64,000 nt of DNA, taken from positions 62,001 through 126,000 of the forward strand of contig NZ_VUNA01000002.1 of assembly GCF_009695905.1 (NCBI RefSeq). Reading direction: 5' to 3'. Under the pieces are notes generated by a model. The model saw only the letters and a list, made by a program, of their open reading frames with translations. It ran no database searches and was not told where the DNA came from. Of this stretch, positions 16,632 through 24,757 are shown piece after piece. How positions within the stretch are numbered: position 1 is the first letter of the stretch; each line of letters opens with the position of its first letter. The position numbers were made by a program, and so were the translations under genes. Source of the DNA: Mogibacterium kristiansenii. Lineage in GTDB: Bacteria > Bacillota > Clostridia > Peptostreptococcales > Anaerovoracaceae.

Positions 16632-17363
16632 ATGAATACGTATATTTTATTGGGAATAAAGATTTTCACGGCAATCGTATTGGCCGTAATATTCGGAAAC
16701 GGAAGCGTAGTGATGTTCAACCGAATTCCGACACACTGGTTTGAGGAAATCGGAGAAGACGGACAGAAGTCCCTGCCGCCGGAACTTCAGGATCTCGGTG
16801 ATGGGACAAGGCAGCGCCTGCCCAGTACCCCATGGAAATATGTGTTTACGGGATACTTTGGGATTATCGGAATATTTCTGGCCCTTCGGTTTAGCCTGCA
16901 ATATGAGATTGCGGTGTTGTTCGTCTTAGCCATCGTGTTGGAAATGGCAATCTGCGACGGAAAATACCGAATCGTACCGGATACGTTCAGCATCCTTCTG
17001 GCGGTATCCGCGCTTGGCTTTGTGGGATTCCAGGAGCGTTGGTGGGAACCCGTTGCCGGAGCTGTTACCGGCGGATTTCTGGTGCTGATTGTCTACTTCT
17101 TTGGAAAAATAATTTATCGCAAAGAAATCATCGGCGGAGCGGACTTGAAATTTTTCGCTGCACTGGGGCTAATCGCCGGAAGCGGAGGCATTGTGATTCT
17201 GTTTTTGGGGACGCAGCTTCTGATGGGCGTCCATGCACTGACACTCGCACTTCGAAAGCGTCTTGAAAAGAATCATACCCTTCCGTTGATTCCGTACGGA
17301 TTCGCCGCATTGACGGTCTATTTTTTGTTTTTGTGGGACGTGATTTCTTTTATTATTTTCTAA
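16632..17363 (+). CDS. A24-family prepilin peptidase-like membrane protein
   Basis: This 243-residue membrane protein has about seven hydrophobic segments. The two aspartates of A24 aspartyl peptidases are in place: ICDGKYRIVPD and GGADLKFFAALG. The N-terminal FGNGSVVMFNRIP recalls the first segment of PilD-type enzymes, but the cytosolic zinc cysteine cluster and methylase domain are missing. Such enzymes cut prepilins or pseudopilins at the membrane. No pilin or assembly gene is in the window, so its client is unknown. Confidence 0.8.
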   Translation: MNTYILLGIKIFTAIVLAVIFGNGSVVMFNRIPTHWFEEIGEDGQKSLPPELQDLGDGTRQRLPSTPWKYVFTGYFGIIGIFLALRFSLQYEIAVLFVLAIVLEMAICDGKYRIVPDTFSILLAVSALGFVGFQERWWEPVAGAVTGGFLVLIVYFFGKIIYRKEIIGGADLKFFAALGLIAGSGGIVILFLGTQLLMGVHALTLALRKRLEKNHTLPLIPYGFAALTVYFLFLWDVISFIIF

Positions 17364-17382
17364 TTTACGATATAATAAACGT

Positions 17383-18150
17383 ATGGAAAAGAATATCCTA
17401 TTAAAAATACAATACGACGGAACGAATTTCCGTGGCTGGCAGCGTCAGCCCGGGCAGCGAACGGTGCAGGGAGAAATCGAACATGTTCTCCAATACCTCG
17501 CGGGCCGGGAGATTTCAATTAACGGGACCAGCCGAACCGATCGAGGAGTACACGCTTTGGGGCAGTGTGCTTCTTTTGTGTGGGATTTTCCACTGCCAAC
17601 GGAGAAACTGCCCTTTATTCTGAACAAGCGTTTCGGGGCCGGAGGCATCGGCCGCAGCGGTGCGCCGGGGGATATACGGATTCTGGAGGCTCGGGAGATG
17701 CCGCCGGATTTCCATGCTCGTTTTTCCTGCCGCGGAAAGACCTATCGGTATATTATCGAGCGAAGCGGGGATATTTTTCGCCGAAACATGGCCTTTCAGC
17801 TGGCGGATTCGCTGGATCACGCGGCGATGCGGGAAGGGGCGAAATTCATCGTCGGAACCCATGATTTTAAATCCTTCGAGGCGTCCGGCGGAAATCCACG
17901 GGAAACCACTGTGCGAACCATATCCGATTTAACCATCGAGGAGGAAGGAGACCGCACCGTCATCGAGGTGACGGGAGACGGCTTTCTGTACAATATGGTG
18001 CGTATTATGGTGGGCACACTGGTGGAAGTGGGCACGGGAAAAAGAACACCGGATCAAATCCGGTGCATTCTGGACGGAAGAGACCGACAGTTGGCGGGAT
18101 TTACCGCACCCCCACAGGGATTATATTTGAAGGAGATTTATTTTAAATAG
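17383..18150 (+). CDS. truA: tRNA pseudouridine(38-40) synthase TruA
   Basis: TruA converts uridines 38-40 of the tRNA anticodon arm to pseudouridine. The 255-residue protein has the catalytic Asp in GTSRTDRGVHALGQ and the C-terminal VRIMVGTLVEVGTGKR motif. No Shine-Dalgarno sequence is visible before the ATG; instead TATAAT lies at 17371-17376, only seven bases upstream, raising the possibility of a leaderless transcript. Otherwise it would be read from the upstream operon. mtnA follows with no gap. Confidence 0.95.
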   Translation: MEKNILLKIQYDGTNFRGWQRQPGQRTVQGEIEHVLQYLAGREISINGTSRTDRGVHALGQCASFVWDFPLPTEKLPFILNKRFGAGGIGRSGAPGDIRILEAREMPPDFHARFSCRGKTYRYIIERSGDIFRRNMAFQLADSLDHAAMREGAKFIVGTHDFKSFEASGGNPRETTVRTISDLTIEEEGDRTVIEVTGDGFLYNMVRIMVGTLVEVGTGKRTPDQIRCILDGRDRQLAGFTAPPQGLYLKEIYFK

Positions 18151-19212
18151 ATGATGAACAACAATTACGAGCCGGTTCGGCTGGAAGACAATCGGTTGTT
18201 TCTGCTGGATCAGCGGAAGCTGCCCAATCATATGGAATACCTGGAAGCCGCAACGGTGGAAGATGTGTACGATGCCATCAAGGATTTGGCGGTCCGGGGC
18301 GCGCCGGCAATCGGGGTCGCCGCCGGATACGGAATGTATATCGCAGCGAAGAACGACCTGAATCAAAGCGGACACATCGGAGGCTTGGAACAGGACGGAG
18401 AATTTCTTATGCAGTCCAGACCGACGGCGGTAAATTTGGCATATGCCGTGAAGCGTCAGTTGAAAGTATACGAAGCGCTTCGAGATGCCGGCACATCGGA
18501 GGTGGATATTCTTCAGAAACTATTGGAGGAAGCCGTCGCCATTCACCATAAAGAATTGGAATCCTGCCGGCGGATTGCGGAATACGGATTGTCTTTGCTG
18601 AAGCCGGAGATGGGCATCCTAACCCACTGCAATGCAGGCGGTCTCGCAACGACCGGATACGGAACGGCGCTGGGACCGATTCATCTGGGACAAGAGCGGG
18701 GATATAACTTTCACGTATATGCCGATGAAACTCGGCCGCTTCTTCAAGGTGCGCGTCTTACCGCCTGGGAACTGCACCAATCCGATGTGGATGTTACGGT
18801 AATCTGCGATAATATGGCTTCCCTGGTGATGAAGGAAGGCCGAATCGACGCGATTGTTGCCGGCTGCGACCGCATGGCGGCCAACGGTGACGGTGCAAAT
18901 AAGATTGGTACATCCGGTCTGGCGATTCTGGCCAAGGAATACGGAATCCCGTTCTACATGTTTGTTCCCACATCTACGATTGATATGGATGCGCATACGG
19001 GAGAGGATATTCCGATTGAGTGCCGTGACGGGGAAGAAATTCGGACCATGTGGTATCTGGAGCCGATGGCACCGGCCGATGTCTCCTTTTACAACCCGGC
19101 GTTCGATGTGACGGATCATGAGTACATCACGGCCGTAGTGACGGAGAAGGGGATTGCCCGTCCGCCGTACAGCGAATCCCTGCGGAAGGTAATGGAGGAC
19201 TCCCATGTATAA
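18151..19212 (+). CDS. mtnA: S-methyl-5-thioribose-1-phosphate isomerase
   Basis: MtnA converts methylthioribose 1-phosphate to methylthioribulose 1-phosphate; bacterial homologues also act on 5-deoxyribose 1-phosphate. The 353-residue protein carries RGAPAIGVAAGYG, the catalytic cysteine in ILTHCNAGGLATTGYG, DETRPLLQG and the catalytic Asp in GCDRMAANGDGANKIGT. Its ATG directly follows the truA stop, and its last eight bases overlap scpA. No other methionine-salvage gene is in the window, so the pathway it serves is uncertain. Confidence 0.93.
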   Translation: MMNNNYEPVRLEDNRLFLLDQRKLPNHMEYLEAATVEDVYDAIKDLAVRGAPAIGVAAGYGMYIAAKNDLNQSGHIGGLEQDGEFLMQSRPTAVNLAYAVKRQLKVYEALRDAGTSEVDILQKLLEEAVAIHHKELESCRRIAEYGLSLLKPEMGILTHCNAGGLATTGYGTALGPIHLGQERGYNFHVYADETRPLLQGARLTAWELHQSDVDVTVICDNMASLVMKEGRIDAIVAGCDRMAANGDGANKIGTSGLAILAKEYGIPFYMFVPTSTIDMDAHTGEDIPIECRDGEEIRTMWYLEPMAPADVSFYNPAFDVTDHEYITAVVTEKGIARPPYSESLRKVMEDSHV

Positions 19213-19963
19213 AGTGAGAATCGATCAGTTTGAGGGTCCTTTTGACTTACTCTTGTACCTGCTGGAAAATGCCCGCATGGACATCTACGATATCCGGGTG
19301 ACGGAAATTACGGAACAGTATATCGGCTATCTGAAGGAAATGGATGAATTGAACGTGGAGGTGGGCAGCGAGTTCATTGTGCTGGCCGCCGCCCTCATTC
19401 GGCTGAAATCCCGGATGCTCTTGCCGCGCGTGACGGAAGTGGATGAAACGATAGTGGAAGAGGATCCCCGGACGGAACTGGCAGAGCGACTTACGGAATA
19501 TCTTCAGACGAAAAAAATCGCTGAGATGCTGCAGCGCCGGGAGAAAGAATACTCCGGCATCTACACGAAGCCGGCAGAGGATATTTCGGAATATCTCAAT
19601 TCGCCGGAAGAACTGCTGAAGACGGATCCGGACAAATTTGTCCGGACCTTCCGTTCTTTTCTGGAGAAAAAGAAGCGGTTGGCGGAAGTGCGGAACCGGT
19701 ATGAACGCATTCGTCGCAATCGCTCCTCCGTGGAGGAACGAATTGCGGCCATGGCATCGATGTTGGAACGGAAATGGAAAAATCAGGATTCCGTATCCTT
19801 CTCGGAACTTTTGGCACCCAATGCAGATCGGTACGACCGGACTCTGTCCTTTATGTCCTTGCTGGAAATGATAAAGATGCAGGAAGTGAATGCTACCCAG
19901 GACCGGGTCTATGGCGAAATTGAAATCACGAAGAGAACGAAGGATCAAACAAATGTACAGTAG
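19205..19963 (+). CDS. scpA: Segregation and condensation protein ScpA
   Basis: ScpA is the kleisin that joins the SMC heads in the bacterial condensin complex. The 252-residue protein starts with the family hallmark KVRIDQFEGPFDLLLYLLENARMD, has a basic and acidic helical middle, and ends with the winged-helix region that contacts the other SMC head. Its ATG overlaps mtnA by eight bases and its last 11 bases overlap scpB, so translation is likely coupled. smc itself is not in the window. Confidence 0.95.
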   Translation: MYKVRIDQFEGPFDLLLYLLENARMDIYDIRVTEITEQYIGYLKEMDELNVEVGSEFIVLAAALIRLKSRMLLPRVTEVDETIVEEDPRTELAERLTEYLQTKKIAEMLQRREKEYSGIYTKPAEDISEYLNSPEELLKTDPDKFVRTFRSFLEKKKRLAEVRNRYERIRRNRSSVEERIAAMASMLERKWKNQDSVSFSELLAPNADRYDRTLSFMSLLEMIKMQEVNATQDRVYGEIEITKRTKDQTNVQ

Positions 19964-20588
19964 AAAGAAATTGAAGTCCGCACTGGAGTCCATGATGTTC
20001 GTCTGGGGCGAACCACTGTCCGTCAATGACGGAGCGACGGTGCTGGAAACGGACCGAAAGGAAGTGCGAGAGCTTCTTCGGGAACTGAAAAATGAATATG
20101 AACAAGAGGGCCGAGGCATCCGAATTCGGGAGATAAACGATTCCTTCCAATTCGTAACATTGAAGGACAACGAGCAATTTATCGAGAAACTCTGCCGCCC
20201 GGTTAAGGTAAAGCGTCTGTCCCAGGCGGCACTGGAGGTTTTGGCCATCATCGCATACCGTCAGCCGGTTACACGGGGAGAGATTGATACCATTCGAGGT
20301 ATCAAAAGCGAACGGGTAATCGACGGCCTCATGAACCGAAAGATGGTGGAAGTCTGCGGGAAATCCGATGGAATCGGCCGACCGAATTTGTACGGAACCA
20401 CGGATGAATTTCTCAAAACCTTTGGGTTTGAAAGCTTGAAGGACCTGCCGGATATTGAAGGCTTCAAAATCAAGTCTGCTGCGGATGAGGAGATCGACGA
20501 AGAGGACGAAGACTATATCGGCCAGATTGAGATGAATTTTGACAGCGACGAGAATAACGAAGAGGGAGAGAAAATAGATGAGAATTAA
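19953..20588 (+). CDS. scpB: Segregation and condensation protein ScpB
   Basis: ScpB binds the kleisin ScpA as a dimer of tandem winged helices. The 211-residue protein has the typical LSQAALEVLAIIAYRQPVTRGEIDTIRG motif and GRPNLYGTTDEFLKTFG. The C-terminal 35 residues are strongly acidic. An upstream in-frame ATG lies inside scpA; ATG 19953 with AAGGAT before it gives the normal length. The last 11 bases overlap rluB. Confidence 0.95.
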   Translation: MYSRKKLKSALESMMFVWGEPLSVNDGATVLETDRKEVRELLRELKNEYEQEGRGIRIREINDSFQFVTLKDNEQFIEKLCRPVKVKRLSQAALEVLAIIAYRQPVTRGEIDTIRGIKSERVIDGLMNRKMVEVCGKSDGIGRPNLYGTTDEFLKTFGFESLKDLPDIEGFKIKSAADEEIDEEDEDYIGQIEMNFDSDENNEEGEKIDEN

Positions 20589-21282
20589 TAAATACATTGC
20601 GAGGTGCGGAGAAGCCAGCCGAAGAGCGGCGGATGAATTGATTCAGAAGGGAAAGGTATCCGTGAACGGAAAGGTTCTGAAGGAACCGGGATATGACGTG
20701 CAGGAAGGGGATGAGGTTCGCCTTTTCGGCAGAGTCATTACACCGGAAACCAAGAATGTATATTATCTTCTGAACAAACCAATCGGATATGTTACCACAA
20801 CCATGGATAAGGAAGGACGTCCCACGGTACTGGACCTGGTTCAGGCAGAGGGAATCCGTCTTTTCCCGGTGGGACGGCTGGATTACAATACTTCCGGACT
20901 GCTGATTCTCACCAATGACGGGGACTTGTCCAATCGTCTGATGCATCCGTCTAAGGAGTTTCCGAAGACATATCGGGTTCGAGCTGCGGGAACCGTTACC
21001 TTGAACGATATCCGCAAATTGGAAAACGGCGTGGATATCGGCGGCTTTATTACGTCCAAGGCAGAGGCGAAACTGGTGCGCCACGATAAGAACTCCACCA
21101 TTGTGGATCTGACCATACACGAAGGAAAGAATCGGCAGGTGCGCCGCATGTTCGATGCGCTGGGTTATCCGGTGCAGGAACTGGAGCGTATTGGCTTGGG
21201 AAATCTGGTAATCGGGCGCCTGGCCACCGGTTCCTATCGTAAGCTCAGCAAGGAAGAGGTAGAGTATTTGAAATCTCGGTAG
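20578..21282 (+). CDS. rluB: 23S rRNA pseudouridine synthase, RluB/RsuA family
   Basis: The 234-residue enzyme has an N-terminal S4 domain (RINKYIARCGEASRRAADELI) and the RsuA-type catalytic domain with Asp in GRLDYNTSGLLILTNDG, plus HEGKNRQVRRMFDALG. RluB modifies U2605 in 23S rRNA; assignment within the RluB/RluE/RsuA group follows from the scpAB-rluB gene order, which is common in Firmicutes. GAGGGAGA lies upstream, inside scpB. Confidence 0.92.
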   Translation: MRINKYIARCGEASRRAADELIQKGKVSVNGKVLKEPGYDVQEGDEVRLFGRVITPETKNVYYLLNKPIGYVTTTMDKEGRPTVLDLVQAEGIRLFPVGRLDYNTSGLLILTNDGDLSNRLMHPSKEFPKTYRVRAAGTVTLNDIRKLENGVDIGGFITSKAEAKLVRHDKNSTIVDLTIHEGKNRQVRRMFDALGYPVQELERIGLGNLVIGRLATGSYRKLSKEEVEYLKSR

Positions 21283-21366
21283 CCTAGGCCTATTGATTTT
21301 TTCTTTTATGGCGCGAATTGGTATAGATAGCATTTATATTAAGAATTCTTGTTTTCGAACAAAAAC

Positions 21367-21410
21367 AAAGGCAGTAGGGTATAATAATGAAGTACGTTAC
21401 TGCTTTTTTT
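21367..21410 (+). terminator. Terminator after the scpAB-rluB operon, loop contains TATAAT
   Basis: AAAGGCAGTA pairs with TACTGCTTTT, followed by a seven-T run. The loop carries TATAAT at 21380-21385, which could be a -10 for the next operon, although no clear -35 is seen. A transcript starting there would lack the upstream arm and so escape termination. Confidence 0.75.
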
Positions 21411-21445
21411 GTACAAGAAAGAATATAGTAGAAATGGAGAATTCA

Positions 21446-22543
21446 ATGGAAAAGAAAAGATTCATGGTAGTAAGCGGTTTCCTGGGTGCCGGAAAGACCA
21501 CCACAATGGTTGCGCTGACCGAATACATCAACAGCACCGGAAAGAGTGCGGCAATCATCGCCAACGATTTGGGTGCAAACTACATCATCGATGCGGAATA
21601 TTCCGGTCGTCAGAATGTGGAAGTAACTCCAATCGGCGGAAACTGCATTTGCTATATTCCGGATACACTGATTGAGCGAATTGAAAGACTGAACAAGCAG
21701 AATCCGCGGGACATCGTTATGTCGGATATCCCTGGCTGCGGTATCGGTGCGCTGGATCACGTGTACGGAAACTTGGACAAGAATCATAAAGACGAATTTA
21801 CCCTGGCACCGTTCACCGTTGTAACGGACCCGGAAAGACTGCGGATGATTATGCCGGAGAAGGCAGATATCCATCTGCCGGAAGAGCTGAAATTCCTCCT
21901 GGCGGCACAGCTGAAAGAAGCGGACTGCGTTGTTCTTAACAAGATTGATCTGATGACCGACGAGGAAGTAGACCGGTACGTGAAGTTCCTGGAAGAAGCG
22001 TGTCCGGGTATCCCGGTATTTGCGATTTCCGCAAAGGAGAAGAAGGGCTTGGAACCACTGGTGGATTACCTCCTAAGTGCGGAGAGCCGCGTAAATATCA
22101 CCGATATTGGATACGGCGGCCCGGAATTCATTTCTGCCGAGAAGACCATGTCCTGGTTCAACCGGAACGTATTCATCACATCGAAGGATGGCAGCGAGTT
22201 TGACGGAAACCGGCTGGTAGATGATCTGATTGATGAAATTCGTGACGGCCTGATTGCCAACAAGAGAAACGTACCGCACCTGAAGGCCTTCGCTGTTGGC
22301 AAAGATCAGGATTACGCAAAGTTCAGCCTGATTGGCGTGGACTACGACATCATCCACGACCAGGAGCTGCAGGAAAAAACCGATAAACTCCGGCTGGTGG
22401 TAAATGCTCGTGCCGTATGTGAATCGGATCTGCTGCTGGATATCGTGGACGATGCATTTGATGCTATCGCAGACAAATACGATGTTAAGATTAAGCTGTT
22501 CTTCAACGAATGCTTCGGCATGATGGACGAAGGTAGAAATTAA
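21446..22543 (+). CDS. CobW/COG0523-family GTPase with altered metal motif
   Basis: This 365-residue protein is a G3E-type GTPase. P-loop GFLGAGKTT (residues 11-19), a switch-like SDIPGCGIG and G4 motif NKIDL are present, and a C-terminal extension ends in FFNECFGMMDEGRN. The usual COG0523 metal site GCICC reads GGNCICY here (C67, C69, then Tyr), so one cysteine is missing. Family members deliver metals or maintain metallocofactors. GGAG six bases before ATG 21446 sets the start. The gene ends five bases before the ArsM-ArsS fusion, so they form one operon; a role in supplying or maintaining that enzyme is inference. Confidence 0.8.
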   Translation: MEKKRFMVVSGFLGAGKTTTMVALTEYINSTGKSAAIIANDLGANYIIDAEYSGRQNVEVTPIGGNCICYIPDTLIERIERLNKQNPRDIVMSDIPGCGIGALDHVYGNLDKNHKDEFTLAPFTVVTDPERLRMIMPEKADIHLPEELKFLLAAQLKEADCVVLNKIDLMTDEEVDRYVKFLEEACPGIPVFAISAKEKKGLEPLVDYLLSAESRVNITDIGYGGPEFISAEKTMSWFNRNVFITSKDGSEFDGNRLVDDLIDEIRDGLIANKRNVPHLKAFAVGKDQDYAKFSLIGVDYDIIHDQELQEKTDKLRLVVNARAVCESDLLLDIVDDAFDAIADKYDVKIKLFFNECFGMMDEGRN

Positions 22544-22548
22544 TTGCT

Positions 22549-24579
22549 ATGGACAACAGAATTCATGAACAGATAAAAGAATATTACGGAGTCATTCTGG
22601 GCAGCAGCGACGACTTGAAAACCAACGCCTGCTGCTGCAGTTCGGCACCGCCCCGTTACGTACGAGATATTCTTCCTTTAATCGATGAGGATATTCTGAA
22701 TCAGTTCTACGGCTGCGGTTCTCCAATCCCCATGGGTTTGGAGGGCTGTACCGCTTTAGACTTAGGCTGCGGCACCGGACGAGACGTATTCATCCTTTCC
22801 AAGCTGGTGGGAGAAAACGGACATGTCCACGGCGTAGACATGACCGAGTCTCAGTTGGCGGTTGCCCGTAAGTATCAGAAAAAGCAAGCGGAAAAGTTCG
22901 GCTATTCCAAGGTCAACACATCCTTTCATCTGGGATACATCGAGGATTTGAAATCCATTGGGATTGAAGATGAATCTGTGGATGTGGTGACTTCCAATTG
23001 CGTCATCAACCTTTCGCCTTTCAAGGAGGAAGTGTTCCGAGAGGTCTATCGCATTCTGAAGCAAGGGGGAGAAATGTACTTCTCCGACGTATTCTCCGAC
23101 CGGAGAGTCCCGAAGGAAGTACAGGACGATCCGGTGATGCGAGGCGAATGCATGGGTGGAGCCATGTATCTGGAAGACTTCCGTCGATTGATGGAAAAGT
23201 GCGGATTCCAAAAGTACTACATCGTAGAACAGACCCCGATACAACCCCACGATTTCGATGTGGCTCGTTTGGTGGGCGATACTCAGTTCTATTCTTGCAC
23301 GGTCCGGGCCTTTAAATGTTCCGCGTTGGAAGACCGGGAGGAGAACTACGGAGAGAGTGCCACTTACCTGGGAACCATGCAGGAAAACAAACGCTATATG
23401 GATTTCGACGAAAAAATACGCTTCCTGCGGAAACGCTCCGTAGGCATCAGCGGAAACGTGGCGGAAATTCTTCGAAAATCTCGTTTTAGCCGATATTTCC
23501 AAGTGGATGGAAACCGGGATGTTCACTACGGCTTGTACGATGAATTGGCCATGGAGGTCAATCCGGAACGATTTGTCGGGAATCAGGCTCCGGTGACGCT
23601 TTCGGATCTGAAGAAGGAACAGGAACGCTACGATGTTCCGGACATTATGAGTCAGGTGCGCGGTATCGACGAACTGGAATCGAAGGAGAAGCTGACCACC
23701 ATGCAGGTGAACGTGGGGTACGGATGCAACCTTTCCTGCACCCATTGTTTCCTGGAATGCGGTCCGAAGCGCACGGAGATGATGAGTAAGGAAACCATGG
23801 ATCAATGTCTAGACGCTTTCCGAAACGGTCCGTTTGAAGTGATGGATATCACCGGCGGCTCTCCGGAGATGAATCCGAATCTGGATTATTTGATTCGGGA
23901 AGCATCGAAGTCAGGTCAGGTTATGGTGCGTACCAATATCGTGATTCTCAATGATGAAAAATATGCGCCGCTAATCGATGTGTACGCAGAGAACAACGTA
24001 CAGATTGTATGTTCTCTTCCGTATTATAAAAAGAAAACGGTGGAGAAACAGCGAGGAAGCGATGTTTTTGATCCGACGCTTCGGATTCTTCGGAAGCTGA
24101 ACGAATTGGGCTATGGCAAGGATGAAAACCGCAAGCTTACTTTGGTGTACAATACGGATGGTCCATATCTTCCGCCGAACGAAATCATGCTGGAAGACAC
24201 GTACCGGGATGTGCTCCGGGAGGAACACGGAATTGAATTTACCAATCTCATTGCGATCGGAAACGTTCCGTTGGGACGATTCGGCCGGGAACTTCGGAAT
24301 CAGGGAAAACTGGGTTCCTATATCCGGATGCAGTCCGACAACTTCAACGAGGACAATATTCCGGGCGTGATGTGCCGAGACCAGATTAACGTGGACTACG
24401 ATGGCTGTCTCTATGACTGCGAATATTACCACGTACTGGGATTAAAGCCGGAAGGTGCACAGCACATCTCTGAACGGGTTTCCGGTGAGATTACGCCTCG
24501 AAAGATTCATACCTGTGCGTTGTGTTACAGCTGCACGGCCGGGTACGGCAGCAGCTGCGGAGGAAATCTTTCCCATTAA
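22549..24579 (+). CDS. ArsM-ArsS fusion: arsenite methyltransferase plus radical SAM arsenosugar enzyme
   Basis: The 676-residue protein fuses two enzymes. Residues 1 to about 260 are an ArsM-type As(III) S-adenosylmethionine methyltransferase: a CCC cluster at 28-30, C56 in YGCGSP, SAM motif DLGCGTG (71-77), C151 in SNCVINLSP and C201 in GECMGGAM. The last three Cys contexts are those used to bind arsenite in ArsM. Residues from about 360 form a radical SAM domain with C393, C397 and C400 (CNLSCTHC) and DITGGSPEMNPN, then a Cys-rich end (CRDQINVDYDGCLYDC, CALCYSCTAG, SSCGG) like the ArsS/DUF3641 family. Separate ArsM and ArsS are known from arsenosugar synthesis. Product identity is inferred. 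Confidence 0.82.
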   Translation: MDNRIHEQIKEYYGVILGSSDDLKTNACCCSSAPPRYVRDILPLIDEDILNQFYGCGSPIPMGLEGCTALDLGCGTGRDVFILSKLVGENGHVHGVDMTESQLAVARKYQKKQAEKFGYSKVNTSFHLGYIEDLKSIGIEDESVDVVTSNCVINLSPFKEEVFREVYRILKQGGEMYFSDVFSDRRVPKEVQDDPVMRGECMGGAMYLEDFRRLMEKCGFQKYYIVEQTPIQPHDFDVARLVGDTQFYSCTVRAFKCSALEDREENYGESATYLGTMQENKRYMDFDEKIRFLRKRSVGISGNVAEILRKSRFSRYFQVDGNRDVHYGLYDELAMEVNPERFVGNQAPVTLSDLKKEQERYDVPDIMSQVRGIDELESKEKLTTMQVNVGYGCNLSCTHCFLECGPKRTEMMSKETMDQCLDAFRNGPFEVMDITGGSPEMNPNLDYLIREASKSGQVMVRTNIVILNDEKYAPLIDVYAENNVQIVCSLPYYKKKTVEKQRGSDVFDPTLRILRKLNELGYGKDENRKLTLVYNTDGPYLPPNEIMLEDTYRDVLREEHGIEFTNLIAIGNVPLGRFGRELRNQGKLGSYIRMQSDNFNEDNIPGVMCRDQINVDYDGCLYDCEYYHVLGLKPEGAQHISERVSGEITPRKIHTCALCYSCTAGYGSSCGGNLSH

Positions 24580-24584
24580 TAAAT

Positions 24585-24628
24585 AACTCCGGAACAGTCC
24601 ACATCTAACATGGTGTTCCGGAGTTTCG
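24585..24628 (+). terminator. Terminator after the GTPase/ArsM-ArsS operon
   Basis: AACTCCGGAACA pairs perfectly with TGTTCCGGAGTT, followed by a short T tract. Confidence 0.75.
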
Positions 24629-24643
24629 ATATAATCTCCGATT

Positions 24644-24679
24644 CAACTATTCCCATAATTATGTTTTTAGGAATAGTTG
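24644..24679. repeat. Inverted repeat between convergent operons
   Basis: CAACTATTCC and GGAATAGTTG are perfect 10-bp arms around a 16-base AT-rich loop. No T run follows on either strand, so terminator function for the minus-strand gene is only possible. Confidence 0.5.
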
Positions 24680-24757
24680 CGTTTCTTCGATTTCGCAATC
24701 CTTCTTCTCTCTATTGTTTTGGATATCAATACCTCTTCCGGTTCCGGTATAAAGTCA

